A stretch of DNA of 35,216 bases, taken from contig NZ_CAIPNF010000002.1 in the NCBI RefSeq assembly GCF_903866365.1, positions 1 to 35,216 on the forward strand, written 5' to 3'. A model generated the notes under the pieces. The model was given only the letters and a program-made list of their open reading frames with translations, did no database searches and was not told the DNA's origin. The translations under genes and the position numbers were made by a program. Source of the stretch: an uncultured Thiocystis sp. (lineage in GTDB: Bacteria > Pseudomonadota > Gammaproteobacteria > Chromatiales > Chromatiaceae). Of the stretch, positions 14,622-24,054 are shown one piece after another; positions within the stretch are counted from its first letter, which is position 1, and each line of letters begins with the position of its first letter.

Positions 14622-17231
14622 TCAGTAAAACTCCCAACGCACCCCCGCATCGATCATGTGATCGCTCCAGTCCCGCTTGTCGAGCAGAGTGTCATAGTTC
14701 ACAAAGGTCGAGAGACCATGCGGGAAGACCGCCGAGAGCCCGAGACCGAGCCGGAAATAGTCCCGGTCAGGCTCGTCGGTCAGGATGCGGAAGCTGGTGC
14801 CCGTCGGGTCGGCGGCAAAGCGGGCCGTCAGGATGTCCCCGTCATTGTCGTATTCATGCTCCCATTCGAAGCGCGCCTGGGGCACCAGGACCGCCGTGGA
14901 AGTATTGAATACCCGCGAGAGACGCGCGCCCAGCACGCTCGTCAACGAGGTGGCATCGAAACCGTCCATGGCAAGATTGAGTCCGCCCGCGCCCTGTTCG
15001 AGAAAATCGTCGACCTCCACCTGAAGGTAAGCGACCCGGCCATAGACGCCATAGGCGAATGGTCCCTCGTTCAGATCGTACCCGGCACCCAGGCTGGCTC
15101 CGAGTTGATTGCCGCTATAATCGGCATTGGCCTGGCGACTGACGGGGTCGAGTCCTGGCGTGATCTGATAGCTGAGGTTGCGTTTGGATTCGTAGTCGTT
15201 CCAGCCGTATTCGACGATGGCGTCGAGATAAAGACGATCGGTCAATGAATGGGTGGCGTAGGCCGCGAGATGCCAGGTTTCGGTATCCAGACCACCGTCA
15301 TTCGAATCGAAGTTGACATCGTTCTTCGCATAACCGAAAGCACCGCCTGCAACGAAACGATCGCTGAACCGGTAGTCGGCGCCAACCGTGACGCCAATCA
15401 TGTTGTAATCGAAACCGGTTTCATTGTTGGTCGTGTCGCGATCGCCGAGATTGACGGCGCCGTTCAGGAAGAAGCCCCAGTTGCCGAAGGTGCTGTCCGC
15501 GCTGGCGCCGCCTCCCGACAGCCCCATGGCGGCCAGGGTGGCGAGTTGATTGCCCGACAGGCTTTCGCCGCCAAGATTCACCGCGAGTGCGCCGATATCG
15601 ATCCCCTTGGATCCGGATCGCAGGGCGGCGAGACGGGAGCCGATATTCGCCAATTGCTGGGTGCCGGTTTCGATGCCCGCGCTCTTTGCCGCGTTGGCCT
15701 TCTCGCTGGTGATTTGATCCAGGGTATTCGGGATGCCTTCCGCGCGCGGATTGGCCAGCATGTTGGAGCATTGGTCGAAAAGGTCTTGCTGCTCGGCGGA
15801 GCGCTGAGACAGGGTCGCCAGCTTTGGACAGACGGTTTCGATCGCTTGAGCGACACTGCGCTGATTCGGGGTGAGGCCGGACAGGCTCGACAACGTATTC
15901 GATGCATTCACGTTCGCCTGGACCGAGACACTGACCGAGGCGCCGGTGGAGTCCGTGATCTGAATCCGATTTTCGAAGGACAGATCGGATTGAGCGTTGG
16001 CAGGGATGTCCACGGCATAGGCAACGCGGCCGGGGGCCGCGAGCTGGGACGGCTCGACCCGTCCGACGATGCCGCCGCTGATCCCCGCGACACTGAGCAG
16101 GTAGGGCGGCACGCCGCCGCTCACCTCGAACGTTTCGCCGACCTCATTGTCGAGATCGACCAGCGAAATCGCGCTGAGCGAGATGTCCGTCGGATTCGCG
16201 CTCAACGTCGACCCCGCCGCCGCGGCGACCGTGAAGCTGACCGTGGCTGTGGCGCTCTGCTGGGCCGCGCTTTCCCCGCTGTCGAGTACCCTGATCGTGA
16301 AATTATTGACTCCTGCCGGCGCATCCAAGGGGACGCTGTAGCTGAAGGTCAGCGCTCCGTCGCTCGCGGATGGGCCGCTCAGCCTTGCGCCCGCAGGCCC
16401 AGAAACGACCTCGGCGGTATAGGCCGGGATCCCGCCAGAGACCGCGAACCGGGCTTCGACCGTGGCGCCGGGTTGAACCTCGCCGCGATTCGCCGACGAC
16501 GGGCTGATGAGCAGGGTTTCCGAGGCGACAGAAATATTGATGGTCAGGCTGACGGAATTGGCGCCGCACTCGTCGCCCGCGCTGGCGCCATTGATGGTGA
16601 CGGTATCGGTATAGTCTCCCGTGGCGTCCGCGGGAATCCTGTACGTCAAGGTTCCATTCGAGAAGCTGACATCCGCATTGTTCGCGCTGGTTGGCGCCTG
16701 ATAGGGCGTGCGTCCGCCAGAGAGCGAGAGACTCAGGCTCTGGACGCTTCCAGGCGCGCCTCGTATGGTTCCACTGGCTGGATTCGCGATGAGAGGGTCG
16801 ATCACCGTGACACTGATGTCGGTGCTGACCGGGTTGCCATCGACGCAACGCTCGCCGCAGGTCTGCCAATCCACCGCGAGCGCATCGGAAAGCCTGGTGC
16901 AATGCGGAATGCCGGCGGGCACCCGATAGTCGACGGTATCGCCAGTGGCGATCAGCTCCTTGGAGCGATCGACGGTTCCGCCGCCCTCGGTCCACTCCGC
17001 GCCAACGAGTCTCTCGGTGAACCCTGTCGTGGGCGACGAGGATCCTGGAGAAATGCGAATCGGCAGGCTGGCGCCGGGTGCCAATTCAACCTCTGGCGCG
17101 TTCGGATCGAACGTCGGGGCGGCCTGCGCGGACGCCATGAACAGACCGGCGACAAGGATGAAAACGGAAATGAGCAATCTTCGAGCGGGAAGGCGGGTGT
17201 CGATTTCGTCACCCTTTGCGACTGCAATCAT
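14622..17231 (-). CDS. Autotransporter (type V secretion) with Ig-like passenger repeats
   Basis: An 869-residue outer-membrane protein. A signal peptide is visible (RRLLISVFILVAGLFMASAQAAP). The passenger (about 45-480) consists of successive Ig/cadherin-like units, recognised by recurring patterns such as VSGGIPAYTAEV and VSGGVPPYLLSV. A linker with cysteines (ETVCPKLA...FDQCSNML) precedes a C-terminal beta-barrel of about 270 residues beginning near STFGNWGFFLNG and ending WEFY; VTVGADYRF, HLAAYATHS and EYGWNDYES are typical alternating barrel strands. The start at 17231 gives a normal signal peptide; the open frame extends a further 52 codons upstream without purpose. Likely an adhesin or surface-structure protein. 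Confidence 0.9.
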   Translation of the reverse strand: MIAVAKGDEIDTRLPARRLLISVFILVAGLFMASAQAAPTFDPNAPEVELAPGASLPIRISPGSSSPTTGFTERLVGAEWTEGGGTVDRSKELIATGDTVDYRVPAGIPHCTRLSDALAVDWQTCGERCVDGNPVSTDISVTVIDPLIANPASGTIRGAPGSVQSLSLSLSGGRTPYQAPTSANNADVSFSNGTLTYRIPADATGDYTDTVTINGASAGDECGANSVSLTINISVASETLLISPSSANRGEVQPGATVEARFAVSGGIPAYTAEVVSGPAGARLSGPSASDGALTFSYSVPLDAPAGVNNFTIRVLDSGESAAQQSATATVSFTVAAAAGSTLSANPTDISLSAISLVDLDNEVGETFEVSGGVPPYLLSVAGISGGIVGRVEPSQLAAPGRVAYAVDIPANAQSDLSFENRIQITDSTGASVSVSVQANVNASNTLSSLSGLTPNQRSVAQAIETVCPKLATLSQRSAEQQDLFDQCSNMLANPRAEGIPNTLDQITSEKANAAKSAGIETGTQQLANIGSRLAALRSGSKGIDIGALAVNLGGESLSGNQLATLAAMGLSGGGASADSTFGNWGFFLNGAVNLGDRDTTNNETGFDYNMIGVTVGADYRFSDRFVAGGAFGYAKNDVNFDSNDGGLDTETWHLAAYATHSLTDRLYLDAIVEYGWNDYESKRNLSYQITPGLDPVSRQANADYSGNQLGASLGAGYDLNEGPFAYGVYGRVAYLQVEVDDFLEQGAGGLNLAMDGFDATSLTSVLGARLSRVFNTSTAVLVPQARFEWEHEYDNDGDILTARFAADPTGTSFRILTDEPDRDYFRLGLGLSAVFPHGLSTFVNYDTLLDKRDWSDHMIDAGVRWEFY

Positions 17232-17629
17232 GTGAGCCCCCAGGTAAGTCAGACCAATGCCATGACCCGAATTGGAATGTATTTTTTTAGCACCATGGCA
17301 CTCCATGCTCCACGTTGCGTGGAGAGAAATCCACCGAATCTTAACGATCTCGAAAATTGAAATATCTCTGCTTTCGAGTCTCTTCATGCGCGACGCTGGA
17401 GCGCATGAGGCATGAATGGCACGTCGCCTTTTCAGGACAATTCCACATGGGGGCGGGCGTTGTCAACCTCTGTTCGAGCGGGATTCCGCACGGTCCTTCG
17501 AAGAGACTTTTTGGCGTTCGCCTCGCCAATCGTTGTCGATCGCCGACGCACCGGCACGACGCAAAAACGGCGCGCTTCTTTCAGTACGTGGTTTAGACTC
17601 TATCTTGGGAATCTTCAAGGGCGTTGGTC
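17232..17629. other. Divergent intergenic region between autotransporter and Sel1 lipoprotein
   Basis: About 400 bases with no convincing gene; the short frames here lack start context and family resemblance. The part nearest the autotransporter is AT-richer (17275-17380), including a seven-T run at 17282-17288. A perfect 7-bp hairpin lies at 17308-17324. Promoters for both flanking genes must lie here, but I cannot place them with confidence. Confidence 0.6.
17308..17324. repeat. 7-bp hairpin in autotransporter upstream region
   Basis: CTCCACG (17308-17314), loop TTG, CGTGGAG (17318-17324). It lies 77 bases upstream of the autotransporter start, followed on the minus strand by an A-run. It may be an operator or a leader hairpin. 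Confidence 0.4.
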
Positions 17630-18595
17630 ATGACACAAGACAAGTCAATGCGATCGGTTCTGACCGTCATCGTCATCCCGCTCCTCCTGAGCATGCTGGG
17701 ATGCGCCAGCGCGCCCGGGAGCGGCGACCTGGGAACCGGACAAGCTGCCGTCACCCCCATCGCGCCCGGCAAGGGAATCGATGACTTCGTCCTCGTCGAT
17801 TGTCTCCTGCCCGGTCAGATCCGCCAGCTTGGGACGCGGATGACCTATCTGGCGCCGCGTCGGTCGGTCAAGTCGACCAAGTCCGATTGCGCGATCCGCG
17901 GCGGCGAATTCGTGCTGTTCGATCGCTCCGATTACAGCCGTGCGCATCAGACCCTGCTCCCCAAGGCCCAGGGCGGGGATCCGATCGCCCAGACCTACTT
18001 GGGCGAGATTTACGAAAAAGGTCTGGGGCTGGCCGCTCCCGATTATGCAAGCGCCGCCAATTGGTATCGTAAGGCGGCCGAGCAGAACCACGCGCCGGCG
18101 CAGACGAATCTGGGATCGCTGTATGAGCGCGGGCTGGGCGTGCCGCAGGACAAGACGCAGTCGCTGGATTGGTACCGACGGGCGGCGGGTTTGACGTCTG
18201 ATCGGCTCATTTTCGAATCGACGCTCAAGGCCCAGCAGGCGGCATTCAAGCGTGAGCTCGCACTGCGGAATCAGGTCGCCGCGTCGCTACGTCAGCAATT
18301 ACGGAAAGCCTCGGCCAGCCAGCCGAGCCGCCCCGCAACCGCCCCGGCCGCCTCCGGCCCGGATCAGGCCGCCCTGCAACGCCAGGCCGAGAGTCAGCGC
18401 CGCGATGCCGAAAGCGAGGCCGAGCGGGTCCGCCGGGAACTGCATGCGGTCCAACAGCTCAAGCAGAGCGAGTCTGCCAGCGGCAAATCCAGCGACCCGG
18501 GCAAAACCGCGCAGCTGGGCAAGCTGGAACTGACCAGGAACGAGCAATACCGCGCCTTGCTGGATACCTCGCGCCAACTGACCCTGGCCCAGTAG
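17630..18595 (+). CDS. Sel1-repeat lipoprotein with C-terminal coiled coil
   Basis: A 321-residue putative lipoprotein. The signal peptide ends in the lipobox LSMLGC with the acylated cysteine at residue 25. Two Sel1-type (TPR-like) repeats follow at about residues 105-185 (AQTYLGEIYEKGLGLAAPDY and APAQTNLGSLYERGLGVPQD), and the last 130 residues are a low-complexity, Gln/Ala/Arg-rich coiled coil. The ATG at 17630 is chosen; a TTG at 17624 and an ATG at 17648 are in frame. It converges on the kinase gene with only 17 bases between stops, and together they border the type VI genes. A role in that system's envelope signalling is inferred from position only. Confidence 0.82.
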   Translation: MTQDKSMRSVLTVIVIPLLLSMLGCASAPGSGDLGTGQAAVTPIAPGKGIDDFVLVDCLLPGQIRQLGTRMTYLAPRRSVKSTKSDCAIRGGEFVLFDRSDYSRAHQTLLPKAQGGDPIAQTYLGEIYEKGLGLAAPDYASAANWYRKAAEQNHAPAQTNLGSLYERGLGVPQDKTQSLDWYRRAAGLTSDRLIFESTLKAQQAAFKRELALRNQVAASLRQQLRKASASQPSRPATAPAASGPDQAALQRQAESQRRDAESEAERVRRELHAVQQLKQSESASGKSSDPGKTAQLGKLELTRNEQYRALLDTSRQLTLAQ

Positions 18596-18612
18596 CGGGC
18601 CAAGCGACGCCC

Positions 18613-21600
18613 TCAGCGCGCCGTGGGCGCGGCGGGGGCGTCATAGGCAAGCCGGAAGCCAACGAAATTATAGCGCGACTCGGGAAAGTTCCGGTTGCGA
18701 TAGGCGGAGCGCACCGGCCCTGGCCCGCTGTTCCAGGCGCCGCCGCGCAGAATGCGGGCAGCATCCGACGCGCTGGGCGCACAGACCAGTTCGGTCCCGT
18801 TGTAGGCGGCGTCATATTCCGAACAGGTCCACTCCCAGAGATTGCCGAGCAGATCGTTCAGGCCCCAGGCATTGGGTTCAAAACTCCCGATCGGGGCGAC
18901 CCATTCCTGCTGATCGTTGCAGGGGAAGCCGTCCGCCCAGCCATGTCCGGCGTCGGCGGTATTCGCATAGCGGCAGGCGCTCGCGTCGATTGCGTCGCCC
19001 CAAAAACGCGATGTCGCCGAGCCCGCGCGCGCCGCGTACTCCCATTCCGCCTCGGTCGGCAAACGAAAGGCGCCGCCGGTCTCCTGATTCAGCCATCGCA
19101 GATAGGCTTGAGCATCGTTCCAACTGACGCAACTGATTGGATCCTGATCCCGTACCGTTTGATATTTGTTTGGCTTCAGCCAACTCGCCCAGGGCTGATA
19201 GCCCCAGGCAGTGGTCTGATCCTGATCCAGCGCCCAGCAGCCATCCCAACCGCCGACGTCCCGCTCCGCGTCGGTCTGATAGCCGCTCGCCTTGGTAAAC
19301 CGTTTGAATTCAGCAACCGAGAGCTCGAATTGACCGAGCCGAAAAGCCTTGACGCAGACCTGGTGCTGGCGCTCGTCGTCCTCGCGTCCCGCTTCCGTGG
19401 GAGGACTGCCCATTTCGAAACAACCGCCCGCGATGTCGATCATGGCCGGGGATAAGTCCCGGCGTCTCTTCAAGTCCTCCCGGAGCGCGGCGAGGGTCGG
19501 GTGCGCTGGAACGATCGATTGCAATTGTTCCAGGGCGCGCCCTGCATCGTCGAGCCGATAGGACTGCAATAAAGATTCGGCTTGCTCCGCAATCGGATCC
19601 GCGATCTTCTGGAGACGCTCCCGAGCCCGCGCATTGGTTGGATCCAGCGTCAGGATCTGAAGGTAACATTTCGCCGCGAGCGCGCCGGTCTCCGCCGAGC
19701 GTTCGGCGAGCGGGAATTGCCGCTCGCAGTCTTGCAGGAATTGAGCGACGCGGTTCTCGGCCTGATGCACCGCGGCGATCCGCGCGCGCAGTTCAGCTAG
19801 ACCCGCATGCTCCGGCGCGAGACTCAGGCCCTCGCCAATGAGATCGAGCGCGGCGTCAAACGCTTGCTGCTCAAACAGGCGTTGCGCCTTGCTCAAGAGT
19901 TCGTCCGCCTGCCGCTGAAGCCGCCGCGCCTGCGCGGCGCTGACCTCATCGCGCAGGGTCTGCAATTGGAGATGGTCGGGGTCGATCCGCAAACCTTCCT
20001 CGATGAGCGAGCGCGAGCGCTGAAAATCCCCCTCCGACATCAATCCCCGCGCCTGTTCGAACAGCTCGGCCACGGTCTTCTCGCGTTGTCTTTGCAGCTG
20101 TTTCTCCGCCGTCGCGCGCAGATCCAGCAGTTGCGTCTCATGGGGAGCCGATTCCAGCGCGCGGTCGATGAACGCAATGCTCTCGGCCAAGGTTCCCGAT
20201 GCCAGCAGACTGGTCGCCTGACGAATCGATTCCTGAATGGCCTCGCGCCGTTCCACGGCGCGTTGCGCCAGCGTTTGCAGTTGCAGCAGTCCGGGGTGAT
20301 CCGGCACCAGCCCGAGCCCTTCGCGCACCCGAGCCAGGGCGTCGTCGAACTGTCCGGCCTCGACGTTGGAGCGGGCGCGCGCGAGCAGGGCGTCGGCCTG
20401 ACTGCGCACGCGCCGAGCGAGACGGTCCTGAAGCTCGATGCGCAGCGCGCTCAGACCAGGATGGTCAGGAACGCGCTGCAAACCGGATTCGATCAGTGAC
20501 AGGCTCTCGTCGAGCAGATTTTCACGCAACAATTCCCGCGCCGTTCCGAGTTGTTTCTCAACCTCGATCCGATCCTGAATCAGCGATTTCAAGGCGCCCA
20601 GCCGGGTATCGTCCGGCGTCATCGAGAGTCCCAGCCTGACGAGTTCCATGCCTTGTTCGTATTGCGCCTTCTGGACATGCTCGATGGCGAGTTTTTCATA
20701 TTGAGTGGCGGTCTCCGCGCGGGCCGCGCGGGCCGCGGGCAGACGCTCGGCGATGCTGGGCTCGGCGGGCAGATCGTCCTGCGTCCGCAGCGCGAGATAG
20801 AGGCCGACTCCCGCGAGCGACATCAGCACCAGGACAGCTCCCAGGAGTCGCAAACCCGTCCGATCGGCATGACTTCGGCCCTGGCTCGCGGTCTTTGTCC
20901 GCTCCTCGGCGCCCCGGACGACCAGTCGGGTGGCCTCGTCATTCGCGCCAGTGGCGCGGGTTTCGCTCTCGGAAACCTCCAGCGCGCGAATGAGCTGACC
21001 GGCACTGGCGAAGCGGTCCTGCGGTTTCTTAGCGATCAGTTTGTCGAGGATGGGCTGGTAGACTGCCAGGTGATCGGGCAGGCGGGGAATCGGATCGGAG
21101 CAATGCTTCATGGCGAGACTCACGACATCGTCCGCCTGATACGGCAGTTGATTCGTCAGCATCTCGTAGAACACCACGCCCAGGCTGTACAGATCCGAAC
21201 GCGCATCGAGCGGCTGGCCGGTACTCTGCTCCGGACTCATGTAGCGGGGACTGCCGATGACCATCCCATAACTGGTCAACTGCATCGAATCGGCATTGCT
21301 TTTCACTGCCCTCGCGATGCCGAAATCGGTCAGGACCGGGGTGCCATCGGCGCGGAACAGGATATTCTGCGGTTTGACATCCCGATGGATGACGCCCCGC
21401 GCATGGGCGACCGCGAGCGCCTCGGCGATTTTTTTCGTGATCGCGATCGCGCGCGGGGTCGGCAGCCCTTTCCCGATCTCGTCCGCCAGCGTCCCCCCCG
21501 GGAGATACTCCATGGAGAAATAATGGCAGCCGTCGGTCGAGTCGAAATCGAAGATGGTGACGATCTGGGGGTGCTGGAGCTGGGCGATGATCTGCCCTTC

Positions 21601-21816
21601 CTTGATGAAGCGGGAGGTGAAATCGTCGCCCGCGATGGCCAGCGGTTTCATCACCTTTAAGGCGACATCGCGCGTCAGACGATCCTGGCGCGCCAGATAG
21701 ACGGTCGCCATCCCGCCACTGCCAAGCTCGCGAATAATCGTATAGCCAGGGATCTTCACTGAGTCGCTGATTTCCGCGGGATGAAGGCATGAAAGGTCGG
21801 GGCTGACCCGCTGCAT
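18613..21816 (-). CDS. Transmembrane Ser/Thr kinase with TPR-like repeats and FGE/SUMF1 domain (T6SS-linked)
   Basis: A 1067-residue protein. The kinase domain (about 20-285) has the Gly loop GSGGMATV, ATP lysine near 54, catalytic HRDVKPQN near 144 and DFG near 164. A membrane helix follows (about 323-343). The periplasmic part holds eight repeats of about 65-75 residues marked by patterns like GLxxxPDHPGLxxLR (about 370-780), then a formylglycine-generating-enzyme-like domain (about 792-1060) with LPTEAEWEYAAR, LGNLWEWTCS and ILRGGAWN. It takes the place of PpkA in the threonine-phosphorylation pathway of type VI secretion, with the FHA reader divergently next to it and the phosphatase at the operon end. 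The start could also be the TTG at 21843 or GTG at 21825. Confidence 0.9.
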   Translation of the reverse strand: MQRVSPDLSCLHPAEISDSVKIPGYTIIRELGSGGMATVYLARQDRLTRDVALKVMKPLAIAGDDFTSRFIKEGQIIAQLQHPQIVTIFDFDSTDGCHYFSMEYLPGGTLADEIGKGLPTPRAIAITKKIAEALAVAHARGVIHRDVKPQNILFRADGTPVLTDFGIARAVKSNADSMQLTSYGMVIGSPRYMSPEQSTGQPLDARSDLYSLGVVFYEMLTNQLPYQADDVVSLAMKHCSDPIPRLPDHLAVYQPILDKLIAKKPQDRFASAGQLIRALEVSESETRATGANDEATRLVVRGAEERTKTASQGRSHADRTGLRLLGAVLVLMSLAGVGLYLALRTQDDLPAEPSIAERLPAARAARAETATQYEKLAIEHVQKAQYEQGMELVRLGLSMTPDDTRLGALKSLIQDRIEVEKQLGTARELLRENLLDESLSLIESGLQRVPDHPGLSALRIELQDRLARRVRSQADALLARARSNVEAGQFDDALARVREGLGLVPDHPGLLQLQTLAQRAVERREAIQESIRQATSLLASGTLAESIAFIDRALESAPHETQLLDLRATAEKQLQRQREKTVAELFEQARGLMSEGDFQRSRSLIEEGLRIDPDHLQLQTLRDEVSAAQARRLQRQADELLSKAQRLFEQQAFDAALDLIGEGLSLAPEHAGLAELRARIAAVHQAENRVAQFLQDCERQFPLAERSAETGALAAKCYLQILTLDPTNARARERLQKIADPIAEQAESLLQSYRLDDAGRALEQLQSIVPAHPTLAALREDLKRRRDLSPAMIDIAGGCFEMGSPPTEAGREDDERQHQVCVKAFRLGQFELSVAEFKRFTKASGYQTDAERDVGGWDGCWALDQDQTTAWGYQPWASWLKPNKYQTVRDQDPISCVSWNDAQAYLRWLNQETGGAFRLPTEAEWEYAARAGSATSRFWGDAIDASACRYANTADAGHGWADGFPCNDQQEWVAPIGSFEPNAWGLNDLLGNLWEWTCSEYDAAYNGTELVCAPSASDAARILRGGAWNSGPGPVRSAYRNRNFPESRYNFVGFRLAYDAPAAPTAR

Positions 21817-21852
21817 CCTAGCCACGCCGTCACTGGGGAGCAACCGCGATTC

Positions 21853-21880
21853 TTGGGTTGGAGGCCGGCTCGGTTATACT
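21853..21880 (+). promoter_or_regulatory. Candidate sigma-70 promoter for the type VI operon
   Basis: TATACT (21875-21880, five of six to consensus) is preceded by TTGGGT (21853-21858) at 16 bases, 97 bases before the fha start in the kinase-fha divergent gap. The -35 match is poor, so this is tentative. Confidence 0.33.
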
Positions 21881-21976
21881 TTCCCATCATGCCGCCTTCA
21901 AGCACGGTCGCATCCAGTCGCGGATCTCTCGTATGATGCGCTCGATCAGAGCGGTTTTGGTTCGGGGAGCCAATGC

Positions 21977-23458
21977 ATGGAGATCGACCTTCATCTCGTC
22001 AACCGCCAGGCCCAGCCGCCCGAGTGGGACGTTCATCGGAATCTGGCCGAGGGCGGCGTCACCATCGGACGCAGCCCCACCAACGAGCTGTGCCTCGAAG
22101 ACCCGGAGCGGGTGATCTCGGGTCAGCACGCGCGCATCGACGTGCGCGATGGCGGTGTCTGGATCACCGATACCAGCCGCAACGGAACCTATCTGAACCA
22201 CGCCGTCGAGCCATTGCCATCGCATCAATCCATGGCGCTGTATGACGGCGACCGACTGACCATCGGCCCCTTCGAGATCATCGTCACGTTCGGCTCAAGC
22301 GCCGCCCCGCCCGCGAGGCTCGACGCCGATCCTTTCGCAAGCCTGAACTCGGCAGACCTGCCGGAACTGGCCCAGGTCGGCGCCACGACCGATATCCTGG
22401 ACCTGCTCGCTCCCGACGGACGCAGCGATAACAACCCGGCCGGATCGACGCCAAAAGAGCCGCGGCAACCGGTCGAACGCCATCTGACCGATAACCTGTT
22501 CGCCGATGCCTCGCCGCTCGATGACGATCTGGCCGGTCCCGCGCCGGAGGCGTCGGCTCCCGAGGCCCCGCATCGACAGACACCGGTCGAGCATGTGTTT
22601 TATCGTCCGGCCGATCGCCTGCCCGTGCCTGACGATTACGATCTGCTGAACGATGCCTGGGTCAGTCCGGGCGACGCGGCGGAGCCGGCGCGCCCCGAGG
22701 CCGCTCCAGCGAGTCCCGAGCCGCCGCGCCCAGCAGTCCTCGACGGCCCGGAGCGGCCCTCGTCCGCTCCCGAGGACACGCCATTGGATGCCGCTCCGCC
22801 ACGCCGGCCCGCGCCCCCGCGTCCCAAGCCATTGCTCCACCAACAGGCGCCGGCGACCGGGGAGTTGGATGCCTTTCTGGCCGGCCTCGGCGTGGGCAAG
22901 CCCGCCGATGTCGAAGACCCGGAGAAGTTGTTCCGTCAGGCCGGCGAATTGCTGCGCGTCCTCGCCACCGGACTCACCCAGACCATGATCGCGCGCGCCC
23001 AATTCAAGAGCGAATTGCGCCTGGGCGTCACGACGATTCGTGCTGCGGAAAACAACCCGTTCAAATTTTCCGTCGATACGACCGATTTGCTGGAACGCCT
23101 CCTGCTTCGCCCTAGCCCGGGTTATCTGCCGGCGCTGACGGCGGCGCGGGAGGCCTTCGACGATATCCAAGCGCACGAAATGGCGATGACGGCGGGTTTG
23201 CAGGCCGCCCTGCGCGCACTCTTTGCTCGCTTCGAGCCAAACCAGCTCGAACGCCGTCTCAGCCGTCGCTCCGGGCTCGATCAGGTGCTGCCGATGGCGC
23301 GTAAAGCCAGATACTGGGATCTCTTCACCGAGACCTACGAACAGGTTGCCGCCGATGCCGCCGAGGATTTCATGCAGCTTTTCGACGACGCCTTCGCGCG
23401 CGCCTACCGGGAGCAGATCCGGCACCTCGCCGAACTGCGTGGCTCCCGTCAGGTTTAA
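21977..23458 (+). CDS. tagH: Type VI secretion FHA-domain protein (TagH/Fha1)
   Basis: A 493-residue cytoplasmic scaffold that reads threonine phosphorylation in type VI secretion. The N-terminal FHA domain (about 1-100) shows the phosphothreonine-binding pattern VTIGRSPTNEL, ISGQHARI and NGTYLN. A proline- and acid-rich disordered linker (about 110-290) leads to the conserved T6SS C-terminal domain (about 295-490), with NPFKFSVDTTDLLERLL, EAFDDIQAHEMAMTAGLQAA and LFTETYEQVAADAAEDFMQLF. A GGGGAG ribosome site precedes the ATG. It is first in the plus-strand operon and divergent from the kinase expected to phosphorylate it. Confidence 0.93.
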   Translation: MEIDLHLVNRQAQPPEWDVHRNLAEGGVTIGRSPTNELCLEDPERVISGQHARIDVRDGGVWITDTSRNGTYLNHAVEPLPSHQSMALYDGDRLTIGPFEIIVTFGSSAAPPARLDADPFASLNSADLPELAQVGATTDILDLLAPDGRSDNNPAGSTPKEPRQPVERHLTDNLFADASPLDDDLAGPAPEASAPEAPHRQTPVEHVFYRPADRLPVPDDYDLLNDAWVSPGDAAEPARPEAAPASPEPPRPAVLDGPERPSSAPEDTPLDAAPPRRPAPPRPKPLLHQQAPATGELDAFLAGLGVGKPADVEDPEKLFRQAGELLRVLATGLTQTMIARAQFKSELRLGVTTIRAAENNPFKFSVDTTDLLERLLLRPSPGYLPALTAAREAFDDIQAHEMAMTAGLQAALRALFARFEPNQLERRLSRRSGLDQVLPMARKARYWDLFTETYEQVAADAAEDFMQLFDDAFARAYREQIRHLAELRGSRQV

Positions 23459-23522
23459 CCGAATCCGGCCGGCGATTTTGAGCCATACTCAGCCAGTGGT
23501 CCGGACACGAGAGGATTTTGCA

Positions 23523-24044
23523 TTGGACAACCGTTTCAGCGACAAACGCGGGTCGATCATGAGTGCGCTTCTCGGCCTGACGATCTTCGTCTTCGCCATC
23601 GCCGCCCTTCCGGGCTGCGGGAGCAAACCCCAGGCACCGGAGCCGAAGGACGCGAAACCGCCGCCGCGGCTGAGTCTCCAGATCGCCGCGTCAGCCGACG
23701 CCAATCGAGGTCCGGGCGGCAAGGCATTGGCCGTGGTGGTCCGCCTCTACGAACTCAAAAGCCACGGCGTCTTTTCCAAGGCGGATTTTTTCAGTCTCTA
23801 CGATCGCGAGCAAGAAGTGCTGGGAGGCGACCTGATTGCACGCGACGAGGTCACCCTGGCCCCCGGTCAGTTTCTGCCGATCGCTCGCCCGCTCAATCCG
23901 GAAGCCACCTACATTGGCGTCATCGCGGCCTTCCGCGATCTCGACCGCACGCGCTGGCGCGATCTGATGCGTCTGAATCCCGCGGTGGACAACACACTTC
24001 TCGTCGAGGTCGGCGCCAACGCCGTCTCGATCCGTCACCAATAA
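23523..24044 (+). CDS. tssJ: Type VI secretion outer-membrane lipoprotein TssJ
   Basis: A 173-residue lipoprotein that anchors the TssLM membrane complex to the outer membrane. The lipobox LPGC puts the acylated cysteine at residue 32. The mature part has the transthyretin-like pattern of TssJ (SLQIAASADANRG, VVVRLYELKS, FSKADFFSLYD, LNPEATYIGVIAAFRDLD). The TTG at 23523 is preferred because AGAGGA lies seven bases upstream; the first ATG (23559) has no clear ribosome site and would shorten the n-region by 12 residues. It ends ten bases before the tssK start. Confidence 0.92.
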   Translation: MDNRFSDKRGSIMSALLGLTIFVFAIAALPGCGSKPQAPEPKDAKPPPRLSLQIAASADANRGPGGKALAVVVRLYELKSHGVFSKADFFSLYDREQEVLGGDLIARDEVTLAPGQFLPIARPLNPEATYIGVIAAFRDLDRTRWRDLMRLNPAVDNTLLVEVGANAVSIRHQ

Positions 24045-24054
24045 GGAGCGCGCC

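Noticed and set aside
15249-17360. 703-codon plus-strand frame opposite the autotransporter
   Set aside because: Antisense shadow; Arg/Gly/Asp-rich with no domain, while the minus frame has a signal peptide and barrel.
17341-17529. 62-codon minus frame in the autotransporter upstream region
   Set aside because: No ribosome site, no family resemblance and ordinary intergenic composition.
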